Shown piece after piece: positions 8,748 to 18,093 of a stretch of 64,000 bases of DNA. The position numbers and the translations under genes were made by a program. The notes under the pieces were generated by a model that was given only the letters and a program-made list of their open reading frames with translations, was not told the origin of the DNA and made no database searches. Within the stretch, counting starts at the first letter, position 1; every line of letters starts with the position of its first letter. This stretch comes from VXNJ01 sp965249595 (GTDB lineage Bacteria; Chloroflexota; UBA11872; VXNJ01): positions 186,001 through 250,000 of the forward strand of contig OZ252242.1 of the NCBI GenBank assembly GCA_965249595.1, read 5' to 3'.

Positions 8748-9992
8748 CTAGCGCTGGGCCGCGGCAATGGCGTCGATTTCGCGACGAAAAATCAAGGAAC
8801 TAAACGCCGGAATGAAACAGATGGCCACCATGGCGATCGCCGGCCCAATGCCGATTGCGCCAACCAATATCGTGCTGATGATCAGCGGCCCGGTGGCGGT
8901 TCCAAGCCCGCCTACGACGCCCGACAGCCCGTAGACCGTGCCGCGGTCTTCCGGATCCGAGGCAAAGGATACGAGCGCCCGCGCCAGTGGCATCATCAAG
9001 CCGGTAAAGAGCCCCTGGATCGTCCGCGTGGCGGCGATGACGGGCAGGCTTGAGGATAGGCCCTGGGGAACATAGAGAGCCATGACCAATATCAGGCCTA
9101 TGAAAAAAGTGCGGCGATAGCCCAGCCGTTGACCGGACCGCGCTGCCAGGACCACGCCGAGGAAGGTGGTGACCGAAAACGCGCTCTGAATCAGTCCGGC
9201 ATAGAGGGCGACCAGGCCCGGATCGGTCAATTGTTGAATTCGCAACGGAAGTATGTAACCGGCTCCCTGCTGGGACATCCATACTCCGCCCATGAGCAGA
9301 AACGAAAACATGATCGTCGGATTGACGGTGGCGCGGGCTTGGCGCAGGCCGCCGCCAAGCCGCTGCAATAAACCCTGCCCGACGGCCGGTTGATAGCGCT
9401 CGGGACGCTGAAAGTCCTCGCGTACAAACACCAGCACCACCACCGATCCCAGCAGGCCCAATCCGCCGCCGGCCAGAAAAGTGTTGGAGATTCCAATCAG
9501 GGCCGCCATGACTGCGCCGATCGCCAGACCGATGCTCAGGCCAAGAACCTGGGCCCCCTCCAGCCAGCCGATGACCCGGGCCAACTGACGCGGTGGGGTC
9601 TGGGCTGAGACCAACGCCATCGAGGCGGTGCCCGGACCCGCCAGAAAGCCGCGGCCAAGGATCAGCAGTAAGACCGCCAACGGCGAATCAAAAAATGGAA
9701 TGACGGCGATCCCGGCGGAAGAGGCGAACATCGCCCGCACAACCATTGGCTTGCGGCCGATGCGATCGGCCAACATGCCCCAAAGCGGTGCCGAAATGGC
9801 AAAGCCCAACCCCTGGGCAAGACCGGTAAACCCGGCCCAGGCGGCACTCTCGGTCGGGGTGAGGCCGAATTCCTGGTAGTAGAGCGCCAGGAACGGCACG
9901 AAAAATGAATAGCCGAAAAAAGTGGCGAACATGCCGGTGGTGATTGCCGCCGCGTTGCGGGCCCAGGGTTCGCGGAACAGCGTTGGCATCAA
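8748..9992 (-). CDS. Major facilitator superfamily exporter
   Basis: A 414-residue MFS protein with about 12 predicted transmembrane helices in two six-helix halves. The family loop motif between TM2 and TM3 is visible as GMLADRIGRKPMVV, with a related sequence between the halves (SGQRLGYRRTFFIG). It resembles multidrug or sugar-efflux (DHA1-type) members, but the substrate cannot be read. The gene is convergent with the YhaM-like gene (8 bases apart) and divergent from the oxidoreductase at 10262. Confidence 0.9.
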   Translation of the reverse strand: MMPTLFREPWARNAAAITTGMFATFFGYSFFVPFLALYYQEFGLTPTESAAWAGFTGLAQGLGFAISAPLWGMLADRIGRKPMVVRAMFASSAGIAVIPFFDSPLAVLLLILGRGFLAGPGTASMALVSAQTPPRQLARVIGWLEGAQVLGLSIGLAIGAVMAALIGISNTFLAGGGLGLLGSVVVLVFVREDFQRPERYQPAVGQGLLQRLGGGLRQARATVNPTIMFSFLLMGGVWMSQQGAGYILPLRIQQLTDPGLVALYAGLIQSAFSVTTFLGVVLAARSGQRLGYRRTFFIGLILVMALYVPQGLSSSLPVIAATRTIQGLFTGLMMPLARALVSFASDPEDRGTVYGLSGVVGGLGTATGPLIISTILVGAIGIGPAIAMVAICFIPAFSSLIFRREIDAIAAAQR

Positions 9993-10261
9993 CTTGCCAA
10001 CCAGCTAGCCGCAGCCTGATCGACTATCGGTCTCGGCAAACTGTCGACCCCTCCTAAATGCCCCGGGGCGGGATTTTTCAAATTACGCGCCGCAAAAAGG
10101 GGCGGGCCGGCGGGAACGATCAAAACCCGATAGTTCGGTGGCGGCCGCGGCATGGACAACAAAAAGTCTATTGACGGGCCCGGTTGCCGCCCACCGACAG
10201 TCGGTACACCATAGAATCGCCGCGCGCTACGGCCCCTCCAAGCCCACGGGAGCATCTCAGG

Positions 10262-11668
10262 CTGCATTACGATTTCCTAGTAGTCGGCGGTGGATCCGCC
10301 GGATACCACGCGGCCAGGGTGGCATCAGAAAACGGCCTGCGAACCGCATTGGTCGAATCGGCTGATGAATTTGGCGGTCTTTGCATCCTCCGCGGTTGCA
10401 TGCCCACTAAAACGCTGCTGCGGTCGGCCGAGGTCGCCCAACTGGCCCGCGAGGCCGACCAATTGGGTATCGGCCTGCCGGCGCCGATTATTGATTGGCC
10501 TATGGTTCGGGCCCGCAAGGACGCCTTGGTGGCCGAATTTGCCCGCTACCGCTGGGAGTCGGCGCGCGGTCTCGAAAACGTCGACATCATCAATGGCCGC
10601 GCCGAATTCATCGGCCCGCACGCCGTTCGCATTGGGCGGCGCGAAATAACGGCCGACCGCTTTGCGATAACCACCGGATCGGAAATTGCGGTGCCCCCTT
10701 TGCCGGGCCTGGCGGAAGTAGGTCACATCGACTCGGATTCGGCGCAGTTACTCGATGAGCTGCCGCAATCCCTGCTCGTAATCGGCGGCGGCGCGGTGGC
10801 CCTGGAATTTGCCCAGTTGTTTTCGCGGTTGGGCGTAACAGTCACCGTGATCCAGCGATCCGGGCACGTCCTTTCGGGGATGGATGAAGCGATCGGAACG
10901 GCCCTGGCCGGTTACTTTGAAGACGAGGGCATCCGGGTCGTAACGGGTGCGTCGATTGATAACTTTGACCGAACCGCAACTGGGGCCAAGCAGGTCACGG
11001 TGCGGACCGTCGACGGAATGCGCAAGTTCTCAGCCGATGAAGTGCTGGTCGCCCTGGGGCGCCGACCGGCAACTGAGGATTTAGGGCTCGAGGCCGCCGG
11101 GGTGGCAACCAAGCGCGACTGGATATTGGTCAACACAAAAATGGAGACGTCGCAGCCGCACATCTACGCCGCCGGCGACTGCATCGGGCCGGAAGTCGGG
11201 CCGCTGCAGGTCGTTCACACCGCCGTCCAGCAGGGCGAGATCATCGGCAACAACGCCGCCGGCCAGCCGTCGGCCGAATTTGATTTGCGGGTTGTGCCGC
11301 TGGCGGTGTTTACCGATCCGGCGGTCGGTTCGGTCGGATTGACCGAGGCGGAAGCCCGCAGTCGATACCCGTCGGTCTTAGTTGCGCAAGAGACCTTCGA
11401 GGATCAAGGTAAAGCCCTCACGATGGGGCAAAACAAGGGCTTCGTGAAGATGATTGCCGATGGTGTCAGCGGCGAACTGTTGGGGGTCCACGTGCTGGGG
11501 CCGGAGGGGCCGGACCTGATCCACGAGGCGGTCGTGGCAATGCACTATCGGGCCACCGTGCAGGACTTCTGCCGCATCCCGCACTTGCATCCGACACTGG
11601 CCGAAATCATGATTGAACCGGCTGAAATGCTCGCATCGCAGCTATCTCTCGCAACGGCGGCAAATTAG
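10262..11668 (+). CDS. FAD-dependent pyridine nucleotide-disulfide oxidoreductase (dihydrolipoamide dehydrogenase/MerA type)
   Basis: Class I flavin disulfide oxidoreductase. The FAD-binding DFLVVGGGSAGYHAA follows the start directly. The redox-active disulfide is the CILRGC hexad (CxxxxC), an NAD(P)-binding VIGGGAVALEFA lies mid-protein, and AAGDC marks the second FAD site. The C-terminal dimerisation domain carries the catalytic pair in HLHPTLAEIM. No 2-oxo-acid dehydrogenase genes lie nearby, so a thiol-disulfide or metal-detoxifying role is possible. The frame is open back to an ATG at 10184. CTG at 10262 is preceded by GGGAG and abuts the Rossmann motif, so the start is uncertain within 78 bases. 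Confidence 0.88.
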   Translation: MHYDFLVVGGGSAGYHAARVASENGLRTALVESADEFGGLCILRGCMPTKTLLRSAEVAQLAREADQLGIGLPAPIIDWPMVRARKDALVAEFARYRWESARGLENVDIINGRAEFIGPHAVRIGRREITADRFAITTGSEIAVPPLPGLAEVGHIDSDSAQLLDELPQSLLVIGGGAVALEFAQLFSRLGVTVTVIQRSGHVLSGMDEAIGTALAGYFEDEGIRVVTGASIDNFDRTATGAKQVTVRTVDGMRKFSADEVLVALGRRPATEDLGLEAAGVATKRDWILVNTKMETSQPHIYAAGDCIGPEVGPLQVVHTAVQQGEIIGNNAAGQPSAEFDLRVVPLAVFTDPAVGSVGLTEAEARSRYPSVLVAQETFEDQGKALTMGQNKGFVKMIADGVSGELLGVHVLGPEGPDLIHEAVVAMHYRATVQDFCRIPHLHPTLAEIMIEPAEMLASQLSLATAAN

Positions 11669-11704
11669 TTGGCGGCCCGGGCGCGCCGCGATTTGCGCGA
11701 ACGG

Positions 11705-12553
11705 ATGACCGAAGCTGAACTGATCGGCTGGCAAGAGATTGGCGGGTCCGATTTAGCCCTCTTTCAAATCGCCCGTACCGACGGTGAGCCATTCTTTAAT
11801 TTCCGGGCCGGTCAGTATGCGCAATTGGCTTTCTGGGACCAACCCGACGACGACCCGCGTCCGCGCCAACTCTCGATTGCTTCGGCGCCGAGCGCCAAGG
11901 ACACGCTGGAGTTCTACGTCGTTCTGGTTCGTGACGGAGGCGCCAATGGCCAGAGCCTTGGATATTTCACCGGAACTCTCTGGCAGCACCGCACGCCCGG
12001 TTCCAAGCTCTTGTACATGGGGCCGGCCGGGCGATTCGACCTGGAGCGCACGAAAGAGGCCGAGGTCATATGCGTGGCCACCGGCACCGGATTGGCCCCG
12101 TTCGTGGCAATGGCCCGCGAGCAGCAGATCGAATTGGCCAACGGGCAGCCGCCCACCCGTCGCCTGACCATCATTCACGGAGTGAGCTATGCCAAGGAAC
12201 TGGGCTACCGCGAGGAGCTCGAGGCACTGGCGGCCATTCCCGAAATGAACTTGACCTACCTGCCCACCGTCTCGCGCCCGGATCAGGATCCCGATTTTTC
12301 ACCGGCCATTTCACGCGGACGGGCCAACGACCTTACGCGGTTGCTGCTGGGGGCGCCGCCCAGCGGGCCGGTGGCCCCGGTATTGGCCGGCACCGTACCC
12401 GGTAATCTGACCGATAAACTCGGGCCGGGCCGGTCGGCCTTCTATCTTTGCGGCAACCCGGACATGATCGCCGATATCCAGTTGGTGCTCGGTCCCGATG
12501 GGTACGTGCTCAAGGGGCGCGACGCCCAGGTAATAACCGAGGATTATTGGTAA
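11705..12553 (+). CDS. Ferredoxin--NADP+ reductase-like FAD/NAD(P) oxidoreductase
   Basis: Flavoprotein reductase of the FNR superfamily. The FAD domain has GQYAQLAF, RQLSIAS (the RxxS flavin-contact motif) and FYVVLVRDGG. The NAD(P) domain has CVATGTGLAPFVAM and FYLCGNPDMI near the C-terminus. It most resembles bacterial Fpr enzymes that pass electrons between NADPH and ferredoxin or flavodoxin. It lies 36 bases after the disulfide oxidoreductase (or abuts it if the TTG at 11669 is used), so the two are probably co-transcribed. Confidence 0.88.
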   Translation: MTEAELIGWQEIGGSDLALFQIARTDGEPFFNFRAGQYAQLAFWDQPDDDPRPRQLSIASAPSAKDTLEFYVVLVRDGGANGQSLGYFTGTLWQHRTPGSKLLYMGPAGRFDLERTKEAEVICVATGTGLAPFVAMAREQQIELANGQPPTRRLTIIHGVSYAKELGYREELEALAAIPEMNLTYLPTVSRPDQDPDFSPAISRGRANDLTRLLLGAPPSGPVAPVLAGTVPGNLTDKLGPGRSAFYLCGNPDMIADIQLVLGPDGYVLKGRDAQVITEDYW

Positions 12554-12578
12554 TCGTTAAAAAGTACGGAGCAATTCC

Positions 12579-13271
12579 ATGGTTGAAGCACTGCCCGACG
12601 GCCTGGTTGAAGAACTGGCCGCCGTCGACAGCCCGACTATCGCCAACGCAATCGAGCCGATGAACGTGCGCGGGGGCCATGAGGGCTACCTGGGGCCGGA
12701 TATTGGCTGTTATTTCCCGGAAATGGATTCGGTCTGCGGATACGCCGTCACCTGCACGATTCAGAGCGTGGACGATGGCGCGGACCAGGCGGTGGATAAG
12801 CGATTTGAATTCTTCGAAGCGATAGAGGCGTCACCCAAGCCGGTTATCTGTGTCTTTAAGGACGTTTCCGATCAGCCGGCCCGCGCATCGCAATGGGGCG
12901 AGATGTTCACCACGTCGGTTAAGGCTCTAGGGGCGGTTGCGGTAGTTACCGACGGCGTGATTCGCGATCTGGCCGAGATCGAAGAAATCGGCGGAGTTCA
13001 GTTTTTCGCCGCCGGCGTCTGCGTCTCGCACGGCCATCTGGCCACCGTGGCGGTAAATGAACCGGTGCAAATCTCGGGCCTTTGGATACATCCCGGCGAC
13101 ATCCTTCACGGCGATCGCAACGGGGTGGTGAAGATCCCGCGCGAAGTCGCCGCCGACGTTCCGGCCGCGGTCGCCCAAGTGCGCAAGCGGGAAGGCGGGA
13201 TTCTGGCCAACATGACACCGCAGATGACGGTGGCCGAGCTACGCAAGGTCTGGGGCCGCGGCGAGCACTGA
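12579..13271 (+). CDS. RraA-like/HMG aldolase family protein
   Basis: A 230-residue member of the RraA/4-hydroxy-4-methyl-2-oxoglutarate aldolase fold, often mis-annotated as dimethylmenaquinone methyltransferase. Family motifs are VAVVTDGVIRDLAEIEEIG, in which Arg and Asp line the substrate and metal site, and GDILHGDRNGVVKIP. It could be an aldolase/oxaloacetate decarboxylase acting on a methylated or catabolic oxo-acid, or an RraA-type RNase E regulator. Metabolic enzyme seems likelier because the G-x-R-D active-site stretch is intact. Confidence 0.88.
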   Translation: MVEALPDGLVEELAAVDSPTIANAIEPMNVRGGHEGYLGPDIGCYFPEMDSVCGYAVTCTIQSVDDGADQAVDKRFEFFEAIEASPKPVICVFKDVSDQPARASQWGEMFTTSVKALGAVAVVTDGVIRDLAEIEEIGGVQFFAAGVCVSHGHLATVAVNEPVQISGLWIHPGDILHGDRNGVVKIPREVAADVPAAVAQVRKREGGILANMTPQMTVAELRKVWGRGEH

Positions 13272-13317
13272 GCGCAGCGACCGCCGGGAAGCGGCGGCCG
13301 CTTTTGCGGCAGGGCGC

Positions 13318-14064
13318 TTGCGTAAATTGCTCGGCGCCATGGGCGTCGGCGTTGAATATTTGGCGACCGCGACGTCGACTAACGACGTCGCCCGAGCGCG
13401 TTTGCGCGAAGGGGCCGACCTGCCACTGGCGGTCCTGGCCGATTCCCAATCGGCGGGGCGTGGCCGGCGCGGCGCGGCCTGGCAGACACCGCCCGGCGAA
13501 GCCCTGGCCCTCACCCTGGCCTGCCGCGCCGCGCAGGCTGATTCATTCGATCTGACCCGCTGCGCCAGTTTGGCGTTAGCTGCCGCCCTTGAGGACGCCG
13601 GTTGTACCCAGGTGGGCATCAAATGGCCCAACGACGTGTTGCTCGGTGACGCCAAGATTGGCGGAATCCTGATTGAATCGTTCGGTGACCGTCACGCCAT
13701 CGGCATTGGCGCCAATCTCAACAACGATTCGTCGCAATTGGCCGATCTTGCCTATCCGGCCACCTCGGCAGCTGATCAATTGGGCCGGCGCGTCGACCGC
13801 GAGCAGGTCGCCGCCGCCGTAATCGGGCAGCTGGTCGGGCTGATCGCCGAGCTGCCGGCCAACCGCAAATCCCAGCACCGCCGGTGGGTCCGGCGCTCGG
13901 TACTCATCGGCCGCCGGATTGAGATGAGTAAGGCGGGCCGAATCATTACCGGCACCGTCTCCGGCTTGCGTCAGGACGGGGCCATCGGCATCGGCAGCCA
14001 GGGAACCATTTGCTGGCACCATTACGGATCCGTCGACAAGATACTTGCCGAGCCGTCCGCATGA
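13318..14064 (+). CDS. birA: Biotin--[acetyl-CoA-carboxylase] ligase
   Basis: A 248-residue biotin protein ligase without the N-terminal winged-helix repressor domain, so a mono-functional (group I) enzyme. Seen: TSTNDVARA, the biotinoyl-AMP loop SAGRGRRGAAWQTP, and KWPNDVLLGDAKIGGIL. The start is a TTG. It joins biotin to the conserved Lys of BCCP-type proteins. The BCCP-like protein in this window (49861-50304) lacks that Lys, so its substrate must be encoded elsewhere. Confidence 0.92.
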   Translation: MRKLLGAMGVGVEYLATATSTNDVARARLREGADLPLAVLADSQSAGRGRRGAAWQTPPGEALALTLACRAAQADSFDLTRCASLALAAALEDAGCTQVGIKWPNDVLLGDAKIGGILIESFGDRHAIGIGANLNNDSSQLADLAYPATSAADQLGRRVDREQVAAAVIGQLVGLIAELPANRKSQHRRWVRRSVLIGRRIEMSKAGRIITGTVSGLRQDGAIGIGSQGTICWHHYGSVDKILAEPSA

Positions 14065-14266
14065 TTCCAGCCCCCGGCCGCTGAATCCGACCGGCCAGAC
14101 GGGTCGGTCGGTGATCGTGTTTGCCGAAATTGGCCATTGCCACGGCAAAAATATTGCGACTCGGTAAGGGCGATAGGGCAGCGTGTGCCGGACGACCGCC
14201 CGAATCGAAACTGAAATAAAATCGGATTCGTCCGTTTAAACCTTAAAAAAGCCGCCCGGCCAAAAT

Positions 14267-15331
14267 ATGACCCAAACACGCGCCGACCAGGTCATCGATG
14301 CGATGCGCGGGGTTTATGACCCCGAGATCCACAAAGACCTAGTCACCCTCAATATGGTCCGCAACGTCAAGGTAACTGGCGATGACGTCTCGTTGACCGT
14401 CGTCTTAACCACCCCGGCTTGTCCACTCCGCGGAGAGATCGATTCACGCGTACGCGCCGGATTGGCGACTCTGGGTTGGGTTGGCAGCGCCGATATCGAA
14501 ATGACCGCCGAAGTCGGATCCCGAACAAATTCGCCGTCGTCTTCGCTGCCGGGCGTAAAAAACGCGGTTGCCGTGGCATCGGGCAAGGGCGGCGTCGGCA
14601 AAAGCACGACCTCGGTAAACCTGGCCGTGGCCTTACATGCCCAGGGCGCCAAGGTGGGATTGCTAGATGCCGATGTCTACGGACCGAATATCCCGTTGAT
14701 GATGGGTGCCAGCGGCTCCCCCACCGCCCAGGGAGGGCGAATCCAGGCAATCGAATCCTATGGAATCAAGCTGATGTCGTTGGGTTTTATGCTCGATGAC
14801 GACACGCCGGTTATCTGGCGTGGGCCGATGATCGCCGGCGCGCTAAAGCAGTTAATCGGCGATGTCGATTGGGGTGATCTCGACTACCTGATCGTCGACT
14901 TGCCACCGGGTACCGGCGACGCTTCCCTTTCACTGGCCCAATTGATCCCTCTCACCGGGGCGGTAATCGTGTCGACACCGCAGGAAGTGGCGCTGCAAGA
15001 CGTACGCCGAGCGATTTCGATGTTTGAACGCCTCAGCGTTGATGTGCTCGGACTTATTGAAAACATGTCGTTCTTCGACAGCCCGGGCGGCGAACGAATT
15101 GAGATCTTCGGTCACGGCGGTGCAAGGCGGGCTGCCGAACGGATGGAGATTCCCTTTTTCGGCGAACTGCCGCTCGATCCGGCAATTCGCGAGGGCGGCG
15201 ACTCAGGACGCCCGGTGGCGCTGTTTGGCTCGAATCAACTGGTCGACACTTACCGCGCTATCTCATCGCGCGTGGCGGCTGCAATATCGGTGAAAAACTT
15301 AGAGCGCGTAGAACCGCTGCCGATGCTCTAA
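14267..15331 (+). CDS. mrp: Mrp/ApbC-type P-loop ATPase, Fe-S cluster carrier (CxxC absent)
   Basis: A 354-residue protein with an N-terminal MIP18 (DUF59) domain (DQVIDAMRGVYDPEI, TTPACPL) and a deviant Walker A GKGGVGKSTTSVNLA, followed by LIVDLPPGTGDASLSL. The family loads Fe-S clusters onto target apoproteins. The CxxC usually found after ENMS that bridges the cluster is replaced by ENMSFFDSPGGER. Cysteine-free Mrp variants are known in other bacteria. A leader of about 200 bases precedes it with no other gene. Confidence 0.9.
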   Translation: MTQTRADQVIDAMRGVYDPEIHKDLVTLNMVRNVKVTGDDVSLTVVLTTPACPLRGEIDSRVRAGLATLGWVGSADIEMTAEVGSRTNSPSSSLPGVKNAVAVASGKGGVGKSTTSVNLAVALHAQGAKVGLLDADVYGPNIPLMMGASGSPTAQGGRIQAIESYGIKLMSLGFMLDDDTPVIWRGPMIAGALKQLIGDVDWGDLDYLIVDLPPGTGDASLSLAQLIPLTGAVIVSTPQEVALQDVRRAISMFERLSVDVLGLIENMSFFDSPGGERIEIFGHGGARRAAERMEIPFFGELPLDPAIREGGDSGRPVALFGSNQLVDTYRAISSRVAAAISVKNLERVEPLPML

Positions 15332-15445
15332 CCGGGGACGAAACGCCGCTTTGGGCGGGCAACCAATCCCGTGCACCCGAATTGGCCGACCGGCTTTGAA
15401 TAGAGTACGCACGCGGAACCGATTAAACGGACCGAAATCAGGTCG

Positions 15446-16042
15446 TTATACCGATTTGGCTGTGCCGGTGGTATACCAGCGCAGAACAAAAACGCCGGTG
15501 AGCATCAGCAGGATAAATCCGATCGCTATCGTGCCGGTGTAAGCCTCCACCAATCCGCGAATCTGCTCGCCGAATATCAAAAGGGCGGTGCCGACGGCCA
15601 GAAATCGGATCGACCGACCGACCAGCGAGACCACCATGAACCGGCGAAAGTCGACTCGGCACATTCCGGCGCCGATGGCAAACACCTTGTAGGGAAGCGG
15701 CGTAAGGCAGGCCAGCAGTATCGCAAGGGTGTCATTCTGCTGGTACTTGGCCTCCACCAATGAGACGGTATCCGGGTCAATGAAGCGGTCCACCAGCGGG
15801 CGGCCACCACGCAGGCCTATCCAATAGCCGAGCGCTGCCCCCAGCAGCGAACCGAGGGTGCAGAGCCCGGCCAAGGGAATTGCCAGGCGGGGATCGGCGA
15901 GCGCCAAGACGATCAGTAGACCGTCCGGCGGCACCGGAAAAAAACTTGAGTCCCAAAACGAGACCACGAAAAGCGCCGCCCAGGCAAAGGGTGAATCGCC
16001 CCAGGAAAGAACCCATTGCGAAAGGTCGGCCAGGACGTCCAT
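15446..16042 (-). CDS. VTT/DedA-type membrane protein (YqaA-like)
   Basis: A 198-residue membrane protein of the VTT (SNARE-associated/DedA) superfamily. The signature region FWDSSFFPVPPDGLLIVLAL corresponds to the re-entrant loop, followed by GSLLGAALGYWIGLRGGRPLVDRF and a later FAIGAGMCRVDFRRFMVVSLVGR. The family is linked to lipid scrambling or export across the inner membrane. It directly abuts rnhB with no intergenic base, so the two form an operon. Confidence 0.88.
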   Translation of the reverse strand: MDVLADLSQWVLSWGDSPFAWAALFVVSFWDSSFFPVPPDGLLIVLALADPRLAIPLAGLCTLGSLLGAALGYWIGLRGGRPLVDRFIDPDTVSLVEAKYQQNDTLAILLACLTPLPYKVFAIGAGMCRVDFRRFMVVSLVGRSIRFLAVGTALLIFGEQIRGLVEAYTGTIAIGFILLMLTGVFVLRWYTTGTAKSV

Positions 16043-16717
16043 CTAGCTGCCAACCGGACTCTCGGATAGCCCTGATTCCCAGTTGAGTTGCTGCCGGCAG
16101 GGACCGAACGTGAGTCGATGCTGCGTGCTAGGACCCAACCGCCGAATTGCCGCTACGTGGTCCAATGTGCCGTATCCAACATTGCGGTCAAAGGTGAATT
16201 CGGCAAACAACGGAGCAATCCGATTCATATGGGCATCACGGGCAACTTTGGCGCAAATGGATGCCGCCGCCACGCTCAATGCTCGGCCATCGGCGCGCGG
16301 CAGCGCCAAGAATCGCTCGGGCACCACCGTTCCGCTCAACACCATCGCGTCAGATATGACGGCCTGCGGACGCGGACGCAGCTGGGCCAATGCAGCAATC
16401 ATCGCGACCCGCACGGCGGCGGCGATACCGATGCGATCGATCATCGACGGTTCAACCCAACCTAACCCCACCGAATTGGCCTGTTGCCAAATTCGCTCGC
16501 TGAGGCCGACCCGGCGCGCCGGCGCAACGACCTTTGAATCATTGACCCCGGCCAAGCGACGGCGATTACGGATCATATTTGCGTCGATTAGCACCGCGCC
16601 GGCGCACACCGGGCCGGCCAGGGCGCCGCGTCCCACCTCATCAACGCCGGCTATCAGGTCGATCCCCTCTTCGAGCAAATCGTGCTCGATAACCAAGCGG
16701 GGAAGGGAGCGGGGCAA
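16043..16717 (-). CDS. rnhB: Ribonuclease HII
   Basis: Removes ribonucleotides from RNA-DNA hybrids. Seen: the N-terminal catalytic Asp/Glu pair in AGVDEVGRGALAGPV, a further acidic residue in VISDAMVL, and SVAAASICAKVARDAHM. The protein is 224 residues, typical for the family. It lies downstream of rplS and upstream of the VTT gene on the same strand, a common rplS-rnhB arrangement. Confidence 0.95.
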   Translation of the reverse strand: MPRSLPRLVIEHDLLEEGIDLIAGVDEVGRGALAGPVCAGAVLIDANMIRNRRRLAGVNDSKVVAPARRVGLSERIWQQANSVGLGWVEPSMIDRIGIAAAVRVAMIAALAQLRPRPQAVISDAMVLSGTVVPERFLALPRADGRALSVAAASICAKVARDAHMNRIAPLFAEFTFDRNVGYGTLDHVAAIRRLGPSTQHRLTFGPCRQQLNWESGLSESPVGS

Positions 16718-16809
16718 ATTTGGCGCGGCTGTCGGGGATGGGCTCCCTAACGCACGATCAGTTGCGCTAATTCCTCGCTGAGAAACCCGCTGAAATTACG
16801 ATCTACGGG

Positions 16810-17163
16810 TCAGCGCCGGGATGCTTCGCGCACCCGGGCCGCTCGGCCCTTGCGATCGCGCAGGTAGTAGAGTTTTGCCCGCCGCACGCGGCCCCGCCGT
16901 ACGACATCGAAGTGGTCGATTACCGGCGAGTGCAAATGAAAACACCGCTCCACGCCGATTCCGGCGTGCGAGATGCGACGCACCGTAAATGTTTCTTGCA
17001 ATCCGCCACCGCGGCGCTTTATGACCACGCCCTCAAAAGCCTGGATGCGCTCGCGTTGACCTTCGCGAACTTTTACGTGCACACGGACCGTATCGCCGGG
17101 GCCAAATTCAGGTATGTCGTCGCGCAGTAGCTCGCGGTCGAGTTCAGCAATGATCAAGGACAT
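16810..17163 (-). CDS. rplS: 50S ribosomal protein L19
   Basis: A 117-residue L19 with family signatures FGPGDTVRVHVKVREG, ERIQAFEGVVIKRRGGG, FTVRRISHAGIGVER and the basic end RRAKLYYLRDRKGRAARV. It sits at the 30S-50S interface. It is first in the rplS-rnhB-VTT operon. The trmD/rimM/rpsP genes that often precede it are absent here. Confidence 0.97.
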   Translation of the reverse strand: MSLIIAELDRELLRDDIPEFGPGDTVRVHVKVREGQRERIQAFEGVVIKRRGGGLQETFTVRRISHAGIGVERCFHLHSPVIDHFDVVRRGRVRRAKLYYLRDRKGRAARVREASRR

Positions 17164-17246
17164 AAAGACAACACGTTATCGGCGGACAGAGGGCATTTGG
17201 CGCAACGGCTACGGATTTTAATTCAAACGCCGGTAGGCTACGGATT

Positions 17247-17957
17247 TCAGTCCCAGTCAAAGCCAGAGCCGGCCCGATTGCGCGGACTGGCAATCCGCAC
17301 TGCTCCGCAATCTAACGTCGCACCAAGCACGGCGGCCGACGTTTGGGTCCAATCCAGAGCCAATTGGGCGGCCGGCTGCCAAGACTGCGAGGGCTTCATG
17401 CCAGCGTCCTCCAATCCCGCGCGCCGGGCCTGCGCCGCGGCCACGTTTACGACCAGAGCGCGATCTTCGAAAGTGACGGTTGCCACCTGGCGCTCAAATG
17501 CGGCGCGCGCGGTGCGCCGTACCTGGCCGATCCAAGGACCATGGTCGGCGACAAGCTTGGCGGATGTGGCGTTTAACAGCTTGAGTCTTGCGTTTAGGCG
17601 ATCGGAATCTAAAAGGTCGAGTCGACCGCGCGCCGGCAGCTCGATCACCGCGGCGATCCAACGTCCGCCGGCGTTAAGGCAGGCGTCAAATAGCGATAGC
17701 ATCGCCGCAACATCGCCGACTAGCACTTCTCCTGGTCCGCTCTGGCAGCGCAGGCCCAGCTCGTAGGCCGCCAGCAGGGAATTGACGGCGGCGGCGGCTA
17801 GCGGGCGATGGGCAAGATCGTCGGCCGCCTCAGCGACGACGGCGGGTATGAGGGCTGGTAAGCCGGCTTCCCGCAGCCGAATTCCAGCTGCTGCGAGGTC
17901 GGGATTGGAGCCGGCCCGGATATCGCCGGCCCGGTTAAACGCGTCGGTGAAGGACAT
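17247..17957 (-). CDS. Hypothetical protein, mostly alpha-helical
   Basis: A 236-residue Ala/Leu-rich soluble protein with no signal peptide, no obvious transmembrane helix and no catalytic motif that I recognise. Notable stretches are LRCQSGPGEVLVGDVAAMLSLFDACL, an acidic central part (GRLDLLDSDRLNARLKLLNA), and a beta-like C-terminus ending in GSGFDWD. It lies upstream of rplS on the same strand (84-base gap) and diverges from the zincin lipoprotein. ORF length and codon pattern support a real gene. Confidence 0.7.
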   Translation of the reverse strand: MSFTDAFNRAGDIRAGSNPDLAAAGIRLREAGLPALIPAVVAEAADDLAHRPLAAAAVNSLLAAYELGLRCQSGPGEVLVGDVAAMLSLFDACLNAGGRWIAAVIELPARGRLDLLDSDRLNARLKLLNATSAKLVADHGPWIGQVRRTARAAFERQVATVTFEDRALVVNVAAAQARRAGLEDAGMKPSQSWQPAAQLALDWTQTSAAVLGATLDCGAVRIASPRNRAGSGFDWD

Positions 17958-18093
17958 CTGATCGGCTCGGAACGGTTAGCTGGCAAATCTTAAAAGAAAG
18001 GGCGGGCAACGCACGGGCAAAGCCCCGGCCGCAAGTTTTTCTGAAAATCGTTGGCCTTCCTTCCCAGGCGCCACAACCGATGACCAACCCGTA